Below, piece after piece: positions 32,161 to 40,101 of a stretch of 64,000 nt of DNA. The position numbers and the translations under genes were made by a program. The stretch's first letter is position 1; each line of letters begins with the position of its first letter. The DNA is taken from assembly GCA_018223435.1 (NCBI GenBank), contig JAGTTO010000001.1:3286001-3350000 (forward strand), written 5' to 3'. A model generated the notes under the pieces. That model was not told the origin of the DNA and made no database searches. It saw only the letters and a program-made list of their open reading frames with translations. This DNA comes from Lachnospiraceae bacterium Marseille-Q4251. GTDB lineage: Bacteria; Bacillota; Clostridia; Lachnospirales; Lachnospiraceae.

Positions 32161-32225
32161 AAAACGACACAAAATATGCCGCAGCTATCAGACAGGGGCT
32201 GCGACGATATTTAATGTCGTTTTTT
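32161..32225 (+). terminator. Two-tier terminator-like hairpin downstream of the S8 protease gene
   Basis: Outer arms AAAACGACA (32161-32169) and TGTCGTTTT, inner arms GCCGCAGC (32178-32185) and GCTGCGAC (32198-32205), then a T tract. The rest of the 323-base gap holds only this and the inverted repeat at 32258-32331; I see no gene in it. Confidence 0.6.
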
Positions 32226-32257
32226 ATTTCCATTTATGTAATTTTTCTCAATGTCAG

Positions 32258-32331
32258 CCAGTATAACATATTTCTTTTTCAAATGTAAGCTCATTTTTTA
32301 ACTAACATTTATCCCCGATATGTTATACTGG
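32258..32331. promoter_or_regulatory. Paired operator and promoter of the GntR operon
   Basis: Perfect 14-base inverted arms CCAGTATAACATAT (32258-32271) and ATATGTTATACTGG (32318-32331), 46 bases apart. The right arm contains a TATACT -10 box (32324-32329). A repressor bound to both arms would block the promoter, perhaps by looping. The regulator gene starts 40 bases downstream. Function inferred. Confidence 0.65.
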
Positions 32332-32371
32332 AAAAAAAGCGAAAGGGAATGAGATTCCGGGAGGAGAAGAG

Positions 32372-33091
32372 ATGAAAAACGCACCAGCTTATATAAAAAT
32401 TTACAACCGATTAAAAAACGAGATCCAGAAAGGAACCTATCCGGTGGGAGGTTTTCTGCCGAAGGAATATGAACTGGAGGAAATCTATCAGGTAAGCCGG
32501 ACGACGATAAGGAACGCGGTCAAAATTCTGGCGAAAGAGGGGATGGTGGAAGTCCGTCAGGGGCGTGGAACCAGAGTGCTGGATCACAAGGCCATCCAGA
32601 ATTACAATAAGGTCACGTCCGTGACGGAGGCTCTGAGGAAAAAAGGTTATGAAGTGACCACCGGAGATATGCTGATCGATGTGATCGAGGCGGATAAACA
32701 GACGGCAAATGAACTGGAAATTCCGGAAGGCACCAGGGTGGCAAGGATTCAGCGGCTGCAGCTGGCGGACGGAGAGCCGGTGACACTGATGGAAAACTAT
32801 ATCGAGTACAAACGGGTTCCGAAAATCGAGGAATTTCAGAATGAGTTTGTAGCGCTGTATCAGTTCCTAGAGGAAAAATACGGGCTCCAGATCGATGGAA
32901 CCAGAGACCGGATCTCAGCGAAAGCAGCGACCTTTATGGAGGCGCAGGTCCTGAAAACAGAGCCGAAGGATGCGCTTCTGGTGGTACACCGCATCACTTA
33001 TTATCAGGACAAACCGGTGAGCATCGACCATGTACGGATCATCGGAAGAAAATATGAGATTGAAATCTCAGGAAAAGGACGGAGTAAATGA
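32372..33091 (+). CDS. GntR/HutC-family transcriptional regulator
   Basis: 239 residues, start behind GGGAGGAGA. The winged helix-turn-helix spans about 5-75 (KNEIQKGTYPVGGFLPKEYE, then VSRTTIRNAVKILAKEGMV). A UTRA ligand-binding domain fills about 90-235 (EIPEGTRVARIQRLQLADGE). UTRA regulators usually bind a phosphorylated sugar or small metabolite and lift repression. It is the first gene of an operon with deoC, an alcohol dehydrogenase and a CobW protein. The likely site is the inverted repeat at 32258. Its stop overlaps the deoC start. Confidence 0.93.
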   Translation: MKNAPAYIKIYNRLKNEIQKGTYPVGGFLPKEYELEEIYQVSRTTIRNAVKILAKEGMVEVRQGRGTRVLDHKAIQNYNKVTSVTEALRKKGYEVTTGDMLIDVIEADKQTANELEIPEGTRVARIQRLQLADGEPVTLMENYIEYKRVPKIEEFQNEFVALYQFLEEKYGLQIDGTRDRISAKAATFMEAQVLKTEPKDALLVVHRITYYQDKPVSIDHVRIIGRKYEIEISGKGRSK

Positions 33092-33768
33092 CGGATGAAG
33101 TGGAAAGAATAAAACTGGCAGGACAGATCGACATCAGCTGTGTGCAGGCCTTTCATACGCTGAAAGAGATCGACGAGATGATAGAAATCGCGAAAAAATA
33201 CGGGTTTGCCGCGGTTTTTACTCTGCCTGCATTCAGCGCTCATGTGGCGGAACGGCTGAGAGACTGTAAGGAGATTCATACGGGCGGCGTGGTGAGCTTT
33301 CCCGGAGGCGGAGATACCATAGAGCAGAAAAAGAGACAGGCAAAAGAACTCTGGGAGACAGGCTGCGAGGAAGTGGATATGGTCATGAACCTTACAGCGC
33401 TTAAAAGCCAGGAGTTTTCTTATATAAAGGAAGAACTGACTGCTGTGAGGGAAGCCATTCCGGCGGCCATTCTCAAAGTAATCATAGAAGCGCCGCATCT
33501 GACGGAAGCGGAGATCCGCCAGGCAGTGGAACTGTGCATAGAAGCCAGAGCGGATTATGCGAAGACCAGCACCGGCTGGTATCCGGAATATCCTTCCACC
33601 GTGGAGCAGGTACGGATCATGAGTGAAGCGGCAAAAGGAAGAATCCGGATCAAAGCGGCCGGAGGTGTCCGCACCCTCGTGACGATCCGGGAGATGCAGA
33701 GAGTCGGCTGCAGTCGTTTCGGCCTTGGAATGAAGTCGGCTGAAACTCTTATGGAAAGATGGATGTAA
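33088..33768 (+). CDS. deoC: Deoxyribose-phosphate aldolase
   Basis: 226 residues of the DeoC/LacD aldolase family. The Schiff-base lysine is Lys159 in DYAKTSTGW and the second active lysine is Lys189 in IKAAGGVR. The N-terminal part AGQIDISCVQAFHTLKEIDE differs from common DeoC (which read DHTLL...), so the substrate may not be deoxyribose-5-phosphate. The classic reaction gives glyceraldehyde-3-phosphate and acetaldehyde. ATGA overlap couples it to the GntR gene. No nucleoside phosphorylase or deoB is nearby. Confidence 0.88.
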   Translation: MTDEVERIKLAGQIDISCVQAFHTLKEIDEMIEIAKKYGFAAVFTLPAFSAHVAERLRDCKEIHTGGVVSFPGGGDTIEQKKRQAKELWETGCEEVDMVMNLTALKSQEFSYIKEELTAVREAIPAAILKVIIEAPHLTEAEIRQAVELCIEARADYAKTSTGWYPEYPSTVEQVRIMSEAAKGRIRIKAAGGVRTLVTIREMQRVGCSRFGLGMKSAETLMERWM

Positions 33769-33882
33769 CGATTCGGCAGCCACTGTTCCACAAGACATTA
33801 AAAAGTTATGTATTGATAACCTATTATGCAGGATAGCCAAAAAGGTCATGAAAAAATTAGATATTTTTCCACAACCTTTTTG

Positions 33883-33911
33883 TTGAAATAAACACCTATT
33901 AGTGATATATT
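33883..33911 (+). promoter_or_regulatory. Promoter of the alcohol dehydrogenase gene
   Basis: TTGAAA (33883-33888), 17 bases, TATATT (33906-33911) with TGA extension. It gives the dehydrogenase and CobW genes their own start in the 194-base gap after deoC. Confidence 0.65.
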
Positions 33912-33962
33912 GTGAAGTACAGGAAATGACAATTTATTAACAATCTGAAAGGAGAACTGAAT

Positions 33963-35024
33963 ATGAAAGGTTATGCAATGCTGAAAATTGGTGAGTCTGC
34001 ATGGATTGAAAAAGAGCGTCCGAAATGCGGACCGCTGGATGCGATCTGCCGTCCGCTGGCAGTGGCAATCTGTACTTCTGATGTTCATACGTTATGGGAA
34101 GGCGCTATCGGCGACCGTCACAACATGATCCTGGGCCATGAGTGCTGTGCAGAGGTTGTGGAAGTCGGAGAGCTGGTAAAAGACTTTCAGCCCGGCGACC
34201 GCGTTCTGGTTCCGGCAATCACTCCGGACTGGAATTCACTCGAGGCACAGGCCGGTTACTCCATGCACTCCGGCGGAATGCTCGCAGGCTGGAAATTCTC
34301 CAACTTCAAAGACGGCGTATTTTCCGATTATTTCCATGTAAATGATGCAGACGGAAACCTGGCTCTGCTTCCGGAGAATATCAATGTGGTAGACGCCTGC
34401 ATGCTTTCCGATATGGTTCCCACCGGTTTCCATGGTGTAGAGCTGGCAGATGTGCAGTTCGGCGACACGGTTCTCGTGATCGGAATCGGCCCGGTAGGCC
34501 TGATGTCCGTAGCAGGTGCCAACATGCGCGGAGCAGCCAGAATCATCGCTGTAGGAAGCAGACCGGTCTGCGTGGAAGCTGCCAGAAAATACGGCGCAAC
34601 GGATTTCGTAAACTACAAAAACGGCCCGATTTTCCAGCAGGTTCTGGATATGACCGATGGAAAAGGTGTGGATAAGGTCATCATCGCAGGCGGCGGTGTG
34701 GAGACCTTTGCCGAGGCAGTGAAATGCCTGAAACCGGGCGGAAAGATCGGTAATGTCAACTATCTTGGTTCCGGCGACAACATCGATATTCCGCGTGTGG
34801 AATGGGGCGTAGGCATGGGCCACAAACAGATCAATGGCGGTCTGATGCCCGGCGGCCGTCTCCGCATGGAGAAGCTGGGCGCTCTGGTTTCCGCAGGAAA
34901 ACTGGATGTCAGCCCTCTGTGTACTCATGTTTTTGAAGGCTGGGAGCATCTGGAAAAAGCTCTCTTCCTTATGAGAGACAAACCCAGGGATCTGATCAAA
35001 CCGATCGTTAAGATTGCGGACTGA
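33963..35024 (+). CDS. adh: NADP-dependent secondary alcohol dehydrogenase (isopropanol-type)
   Basis: 353 residues, closely like the tetrameric enzymes of Thermoanaerobacter brockii and Clostridium beijerinckii. The catalytic zinc ligands are at the same positions: Cys37, His59, Glu60 and Asp150. The nucleotide fold GIGPVGLMSVAG and the loop VGSRPVC, whose Arg favours NADP, are present, as are AITPDW and HSGGMLAGWKFSN. Residue 61 is Cys where the named enzymes have Ala. It interconverts ketones or aldehydes and alcohols. It is followed after one base by a CobW-type GTPase that could deliver its zinc. Confidence 0.94.
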   Translation: MKGYAMLKIGESAWIEKERPKCGPLDAICRPLAVAICTSDVHTLWEGAIGDRHNMILGHECCAEVVEVGELVKDFQPGDRVLVPAITPDWNSLEAQAGYSMHSGGMLAGWKFSNFKDGVFSDYFHVNDADGNLALLPENINVVDACMLSDMVPTGFHGVELADVQFGDTVLVIGIGPVGLMSVAGANMRGAARIIAVGSRPVCVEAARKYGATDFVNYKNGPIFQQVLDMTDGKGVDKVIIAGGGVETFAEAVKCLKPGGKIGNVNYLGSGDNIDIPRVEWGVGMGHKQINGGLMPGGRLRMEKLGALVSAGKLDVSPLCTHVFEGWEHLEKALFLMRDKPRDLIKPIVKIAD

Positions 35025-35025
35025 T

Positions 35026-35967
35026 ATGAAGATCCTGATCGTATCCGGTTTTTTAGGCGCGGGAAAAACGACATTTATCAGGCGGCTCTCCCGGAATATC
35101 GGAAAAAGGTTTGTAATCCTTGAGAATGAATATGGGGCGGCCGGGATCGACGGAGCGCGTCTTGGTAAAGATGTGGCGGAAGAAGGAAATATCTGGGAAA
35201 TGACGGAGCAGTGTATCTGCTGCTCCGGAAAAAAGGATTTTGCCTCTTCTGTCCTCACGATCGCCAACGCGGTGGATCCGGAATATCTCATCGTGGAACC
35301 TACGGGAGTAGGAAGGCTCAGCAGAATCATAGAGAATCTGAAACAGATCGAATATGAGAGGATCCGGCTTCTGTCACCCGTGACCATTGTGGATATCTAT
35401 AGCTTTGGCCGCTATCTGGAGGAGTATCCGGAACTTTATAAGGATCAGATCGCCAGTGCGGGTACGGTCATCGTTTCCAAGACGGAGCAGTCCGGTCTGG
35501 AAGAAAAAGAAAGGATCCGAAAATTTATTGAAAAGATAAATCCTTCTGCCCAAATTATTACGGATCCCTATGCATCCATGGCCCGGGAAGAATTTGAAAA
35601 TTTTCTGAAAGAAGAATGGGGCGGTGGGAAAATACAGAAAGCGGAAACGGAAGAGAAGCTTCCAGATGTATTTTCCCTGGAGACGGTTTCCATGGAAACC
35701 CCTGAAAAGCTGCTCTGCTTTCTGGAGGATATGGTTCGTGGAAAATATGGAAACATCATCAGAGCCAAAGGGCAGCTTCAAGCGGGCACGGATTTCCTCA
35801 GGTTCGATGTGGCGGACTCGCGCTACAGCGTTACCGGAGCGGAGGAGAAAACGGCCGGAAAAGCAGTCTTTATTGGGGAACTGATAAAAAGAGAAGACAT
35901 CGAAGAAAATTTCAAAAAGGAAGCCCGGGGCAGAAAAATGAAATATATGGCCCGAAAGGCTCCGTGA
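35026..35967 (+). CDS. CobW/P47K-family GTPase, possible metallochaperone
   Basis: 313 residues. Walker A GFLGAGKTT covers residues 8-16 and the family metal motif is CICC (Cys63, Cys65, Cys66). The G domain continues with LIVEPTGVGRLS and a C-terminal CobW_C region. COG0523 proteins use GTP to insert zinc or cobalt into client enzymes. Its start lies one base after the zinc alcohol dehydrogenase stop, so that enzyme is the natural client candidate (inference). A strong terminator follows. Confidence 0.9.
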   Translation: MKILIVSGFLGAGKTTFIRRLSRNIGKRFVILENEYGAAGIDGARLGKDVAEEGNIWEMTEQCICCSGKKDFASSVLTIANAVDPEYLIVEPTGVGRLSRIIENLKQIEYERIRLLSPVTIVDIYSFGRYLEEYPELYKDQIASAGTVIVSKTEQSGLEEKERIRKFIEKINPSAQIITDPYASMAREEFENFLKEEWGGGKIQKAETEEKLPDVFSLETVSMETPEKLLCFLEDMVRGKYGNIIRAKGQLQAGTDFLRFDVADSRYSVTGAEEKTAGKAVFIGELIKREDIEENFKKEARGRKMKYMARKAP

Positions 35968-35968
35968 C

Positions 35969-36012
35969 AAAATGGCATGAAACAGCGAAAGAATCTGTTT
36001 CGTGCCATTTTT
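35969..36012 (+). terminator. Terminator of the adh-cobW operon
   Basis: AAATGGCA-T-GAAACAG and CTGTTTC-G-TGCCATTT pair around a nine-base loop, then TTTTT. Very strong. Confidence 0.88.
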
Positions 36013-36014
36013 TC

Positions 36015-36066
36015 TTGACAGTCTTATATAGTTGTACTATCATCTAACTAGTTGCAGGTACAACTA
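36015..36066 (+). promoter_or_regulatory. Promoter and operator region of the MarR-ABC operon
   Basis: TTGACA (36015-36020), 17 bases, TATCAT (36038-36043). Inverted arms TAGTTGTAC (36029-36037) and GTACAACTA (36058-36066) surround the start point, with a further palindrome AACTAGTT (36046-36053) between. This is a typical MarR-type autoregulatory layout. The right arm touches the end of the inserted element. Confidence 0.7.
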
Positions 36067-36227
36067 GTACAGTGAAAATTAAGTATCTGCTATGTTGACG
36101 CAGGATGATTTCTTCATATGCAAGGCGGAGGAATGAGGCGTAGCGGTGGCTACGTCGATTGACGACAACGCAGCAGATGAAAAATCAGACAAGTCAATAT
36201 GGCGGTTATTTAATATTCACTGTACTA
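36065..36227. mobile_element. MITE-like inverted-repeat element
   Basis: A 159-base element (36067-36225) with terminal inverted repeats GTACAGTGAAAATTAA and TTAATATTCACTGTAC (one mismatch), flanked by TA on both sides, as expected for a TA target duplication. Inside are small hairpins GTAGC-GGTG-GCTAC and CGTC-GATT-GACG. It has no gene of its own, so movement would need a transposase from elsewhere. A truncated copy (12579) and an end fragment (9532) lie in this window. It sits between the MarR promoter and its start codon. Confidence 0.75.
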
Positions 36228-36260
36228 GATGTGTGCTCGCAGGAGAGAAGGGAGATATTT

Positions 36261-36731
36261 ATGGATGCCACGGAAAGAAAAATGACAAAGATCGCCCGGG
36301 AGGTCAGCAAGTTTACGGTGCAGACCATGAAGGAAGAGGGAGTGGGGACCGCGGAATTTGATGTGATCCATCTGGTTCGCCACAATCCGGGAATCACCCA
36401 GACGAAGGTCCGGGAGACGTTGAAGATTGACAAGGGAGCGGCGGCCAAGCGGGTGGCGAGTCTCGAAGCAAAAGGCTATCTTGTCCGGAAGCCGAACCCG
36501 GAGGACGGCAGAAGCCAGCTTCTCTACGCCACGGAAAAGGCGGAAAAACTGAAAAATTCCAAGGCCCACATCGAGACGGTCTTTTATGAATGGCTTCTGT
36601 CAGAGCTTCCCGGGGAGGAAAAAGAAGCCTTCTGTAAGACTCTTGATACGCTCTACTGGAAGTCCAAACGGCAGCGGCAGAAGGGCTTTACAGATGTGGC
36701 GAAGCTTTTGGAAGAGGAGGAGAAGCGATGA
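36261..36731 (+). CDS. MarR-family transcriptional regulator
   Basis: 156 residues from the ATG at 36261, placed by AAGGGAG; longer frames would be read out of the inserted element. The winged helix-turn-helix shows NPGITQTKVRETLKIDKGAA and the wing VRKPNPEDGRSQLLYAT. MarR proteins sense small toxic or phenolic compounds and repress efflux genes. It overlaps the first exporter gene by four bases and is probably autoregulated through the arms at 36029-36066. Confidence 0.93.
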   Translation: MDATERKMTKIAREVSKFTVQTMKEEGVGTAEFDVIHLVRHNPGITQTKVRETLKIDKGAAAKRVASLEAKGYLVRKPNPEDGRSQLLYATEKAEKLKNSKAHIETVFYEWLLSELPGEEKEAFCKTLDTLYWKSKRQRQKGFTDVAKLLEEEEKR

Positions 36732-38473
36732 AAAAGGAACGGTTTCAGTCGGACCGGGTGCTGGCCTATTTCAGGCTGGAGTGGAAAGTGCTTGTCCTGA
36801 TTACTCTGTCCGGTCTCATTTACAACCTGGGGCTTCTGGCAGGACCCTGGTTTGAAGGAAAAATGACCGGCTGCCTGGTGGATATCCTGAACGGAAACAG
36901 TGAGGCTGCCGCCATGTTGAGCCTGGTGCTGGGTTATGTGGCGGCCATCGCCATCGTACAGGTTTCCAGATATGTGAAACGTTTCTATGTGAGGCGTTTC
37001 GCCAACAACGTCAACCGTCGGATGAAGCAGGTGCTCTACCGGAGCCTCGTTACAAAGAGCCGGGCCAGCTTAAAGGAAGAGGGCGAAGGCGATGTGATGA
37101 CCAAAGCGATCCTAGACGTGGACGACTGTGCCGAGGGCATGCGGAAGTTCACGACGGAGATCTTCGATACGGGCGTTGCTCTGGCAGCTTACGCGCTCAT
37201 GCTTCTCTGTTATGACTGGCGGCTGGCGCTTCTCAGCATGCTCTTCCCGCCGATTTCCTATATTACGGCGGAGAAAATGAAAAAAATGATCCAGCGCACG
37301 GGCGCAGCCTATAAGAAACAGTCCGGGCTTTTAAGCGCGGCAACCCTGGACCGGGCCCAGAATGCCATCACCTACCGGGTGTTCGGCTGTGAGAAGGAAC
37401 GGCAGGAAGCCTATGAAGCTGAGCTTACCGCCTACGAAAAATCAGCGATAAAAGCAAATATCTGGAACACGGCCATGCCGCCGGTTTACCGGGTTATTTC
37501 TATGGCAGGCCTGCTCTTTATCCTCTGTTTCGGTCAGAAAAATGTGCTGGGAACCGGCTGGAAAAGCTGGAGTATCGCCGCCTTCACGACCTTCCTGGCC
37601 TGTTTTGTGAAGCTTTCCGTCAAGTCTTCCAGCGCGGCGAAGCTTTTCAATGCCGTACATAAGGCCCAGGTTTCCTGGAACCGCATCAAGCCTCTGATGG
37701 CGCCGAAGGAGGAGCCGGAAGAAGACAGATCTCAGGAGAAAAAAGTCTGCCGGGAGCTCAAAGTGGAACATGTCAACTTCGCTTATCCCGACGGAAAGAA
37801 GATCCTGGATGACATTTCCTTTACGGCGAAAAAAGGCGAGATCATTGGTATCACGGGTTCTGTGGCCTGTGGAAAATCCACGCTGGGAAAAGTTTTCCTC
37901 TGCGAATATCCCTATGAGGGAAGCATTTCCTGTGATGAAAAAGAACTCCGCGCGATGAGGGATACGGAGCGCACCGGAACCATCGACTATCTTGGCCACG
38001 ATCCGGAGCTTTTCAACGACAGCGTGAAAAACAACATTCTGATGGGTGAGAACAAAAATGTGGACGATTTCCTGAAGGCCGTCTGCCTGGATCAGGAAGT
38101 TGCCGGAATGGAAGATGGAACAGAGACCCTCGTTGGAAACGGCGGCGTGCGCCTCTCCGGCGGACAGGGACAGCGGCTGGCACTGGCCAGAACCCTCTGC
38201 CATAAAAAGCCGGTGCTGATTCTGGACGATCCTTTCTCAGCCCTTGATAAGACCACAGAAAGACAGATTTTTGCCAACTTAAAAGAGCTTGTCAGAGATA
38301 ACATCGTGCTTCTGATTTCCCATCGGCTCTATCTTTTCCCGGAGATGGATCAGATCATCTGGATGGAAAATGGCAAGGCGAAGGTAGATACTCACGAAAA
38401 TCTGCTTCGGGAAGTGCCGGAGTACCGGGAACTCTTTGAGGAGCAGGAAGAGAAAGGAGGGAGAGAGTCATGA
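36728..38473 (+). CDS. ABC exporter half-transporter, subunit A
   Basis: 581 residues: a six-helix membrane domain (about 15-300) followed by an ATPase domain. Walker A is GSVACGKST (Lys383), the signature LSGGQGQ is intact, and the Walker B end reads LILDDPFSA with Asp501 where the catalytic Glu normally stands. The switch His is in LLISHRL. A partner with the opposite defects follows directly, so the two form a heterodimer with one weak ATP site. Likely role: drug or peptide export, under the MarR regulator upstream. Confidence 0.93.
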   Translation: MKKERFQSDRVLAYFRLEWKVLVLITLSGLIYNLGLLAGPWFEGKMTGCLVDILNGNSEAAAMLSLVLGYVAAIAIVQVSRYVKRFYVRRFANNVNRRMKQVLYRSLVTKSRASLKEEGEGDVMTKAILDVDDCAEGMRKFTTEIFDTGVALAAYALMLLCYDWRLALLSMLFPPISYITAEKMKKMIQRTGAAYKKQSGLLSAATLDRAQNAITYRVFGCEKERQEAYEAELTAYEKSAIKANIWNTAMPPVYRVISMAGLLFILCFGQKNVLGTGWKSWSIAAFTTFLACFVKLSVKSSSAAKLFNAVHKAQVSWNRIKPLMAPKEEPEEDRSQEKKVCRELKVEHVNFAYPDGKKILDDISFTAKKGEIIGITGSVACGKSTLGKVFLCEYPYEGSISCDEKELRAMRDTERTGTIDYLGHDPELFNDSVKNNILMGENKNVDDFLKAVCLDQEVAGMEDGTETLVGNGGVRLSGGQGQRLALARTLCHKKPVLILDDPFSALDKTTERQIFANLKELVRDNIVLLISHRLYLFPEMDQIIWMENGKAKVDTHENLLREVPEYRELFEEQEEKGGRES

Positions 38474-40101
38474 AACAAAAAGGAATGGTCAGAAATGTAA
38501 TCTTTGACACCGTGAAAAAGCAGAAATGGCTTTCTCTGGGCATTGTTGTAGCCGTTGTGGGCGCCGTCGTTGCGACGCTGATCCCTCCGCTGATTCTGGC
38601 GAAGATCGTCGATACCATCACGGCGGGGACAGGCGTTTCCGTGCCCTTCATCGTTCTTTATTTTCTCATGCTGGCGCTGACTGGTTTTCTGGAGTCAGCA
38701 AGAGAAGGACTTCTCACGGTCTTCGGCCAGAAGATCACCCACGCCTTAAGAAGCAGGCTGATGGAAAAGTTTGTGAACCTCACGGCGGACAGCATCAACC
38801 AGCAGGAGCCGGGTACGCTGGTTTCCCGTTTTGTCGGTGATGTGGATACCGTGGAAAATCTTTTTACCTCAGGTATCATCAGCATGTTTGCGGACGCCTG
38901 CAAGATCGTCAGCATTCTGGTTGTGATCTGGTTTCAGAACCGCGGTCTGACCTTCGTTCTGCTCGTGATCCTTCCGTTACTCTTCGGGTTTACGAGACAT
39001 GTGCAGAAAAATATGCTGGCAGCCCAGATCGCGAACCGGAAAGCCGTTGGCCGGGCTTCCGCTCATGTGCCGGAGACCCTGCACAACATCCGGACGATCC
39101 ATTGCCTCGGCAAAGAGAATTATATGGAAGAGCGTTACGACCAGTACATCGGCGAGAGCTATCAGGCTATGGAGCGGACGAATTTCTATGACGCCGTCTA
39201 TTCACCGGTGATCCTGATTCTGAATGCGATTGTGGTAGCCGTTGTCATGCTCCTTTCCGCCAGCGGAAATCCGGAAGTTCTGGCCTTCTTCGGTATGTCA
39301 GCCGGAACGGCCGTGGCTGTCATCAACTATATTTCCCAGATTTTCGGCCCGGTGGAGAGCCTTGGCATGGAGATTCAGACGATCCAGTCTGCCCTGGCCG
39401 GCATCCACAGGATCAATGAATTTTTCGAATTGGAGGAGAAAGAGCCTCTGGAAGAAAAAGAACAGAAGATGCAGGAAAACCTGCCCTTTGTAGAACTGAA
39501 AAACGTGACCTTTGGTTACGACGAACATGTGGTGCTGGATCGCTTAAGCTTCCAGGTGCTGGATGGCGATCAGGTCACTCTGGCGGGCCGGACCGGAGCC
39601 GGAAAGAGCACGATCATGAAGCTGCTCCTTGGTCTTTACAAACCCCAGAAGGGCAGTGTCACGATCCACGGCGTTCCCTCCTCCGAAATCAGGGAAAAAG
39701 ACCGGCGGAAACTCTTCGGCTATGTGGAGCAGTCCTTCCACATGGTGCCGGGAACCGTCCGGGATCAGATCACCCTTTATGATAAAAAGATTTCCGAGAA
39801 ACAGGTGCGGGCCGCAGCTGCGCTCACTGGCCTTTCCGGGGCCATCGAGAGTCTGGAAAAAGGTTACGATACAGTCTGCACGCCGGAGCTTTTCTCCCAG
39901 GGTCAATGGCAGCTCCTCTCCATCGCGAGAGCCGCAGCCGCAGAACCGCACCTTCTTCTCCTCGACGAGATCACAGCCAACCTGGATGCCGAGACCGAGA
40001 AAGAAGTCCTCGATGCCCTGAAACGAGTCTCCGAAAACCGCACGGTGATCTCTATCTCCCACCGGACTTCCGCGAAGATGGGACGAATTCTTCAGATTTA
40101 A
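38470..40101 (+). CDS. ABC exporter half-transporter, subunit B
   Basis: 543 residues, membrane domain then ATPase domain. Walker A GRTGAGKST and Walker B LLLLDEITA (Asp499, Glu500) are complete, but the signature is FSQGQ (475-479) in place of LSGGQ. Together with subunit A this gives one full site (B Walker motifs plus A signature) and one degenerate site (A Walker motifs plus B signature), as in BmrCD and TM287/288. It overlaps subunit A by four bases and the minus-strand regulator end by four. Confidence 0.93.
   Translation: MKQKGMVRNVIFDTVKKQKWLSLGIVVAVVGAVVATLIPPLILAKIVDTITAGTGVSVPFIVLYFLMLALTGFLESAREGLLTVFGQKITHALRSRLMEKFVNLTADSINQQEPGTLVSRFVGDVDTVENLFTSGIISMFADACKIVSILVVIWFQNRGLTFVLLVILPLLFGFTRHVQKNMLAAQIANRKAVGRASAHVPETLHNIRTIHCLGKENYMEERYDQYIGESYQAMERTNFYDAVYSPVILILNAIVVAVVMLLSASGNPEVLAFFGMSAGTAVAVINYISQIFGPVESLGMEIQTIQSALAGIHRINEFFELEEKEPLEEKEQKMQENLPFVELKNVTFGYDEHVVLDRLSFQVLDGDQVTLAGRTGAGKSTIMKLLLGLYKPQKGSVTIHGVPSSEIREKDRRKLFGYVEQSFHMVPGTVRDQITLYDKKISEKQVRAAAALTGLSGAIESLEKGYDTVCTPELFSQGQWQLLSIARAAAAEPHLLLLDEITANLDAETEKEVLDALKRVSENRTVISISHRTSAKMGRILQI

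Noticed and set aside
33880..33950. Possible Rex (NADH-sensing) sites before the alcohol dehydrogenase gene
   Set aside because: TTGTTGAAATAAACA and ATTTATTAACAAT resemble half sites, but neither is a full match to the Rex consensus.
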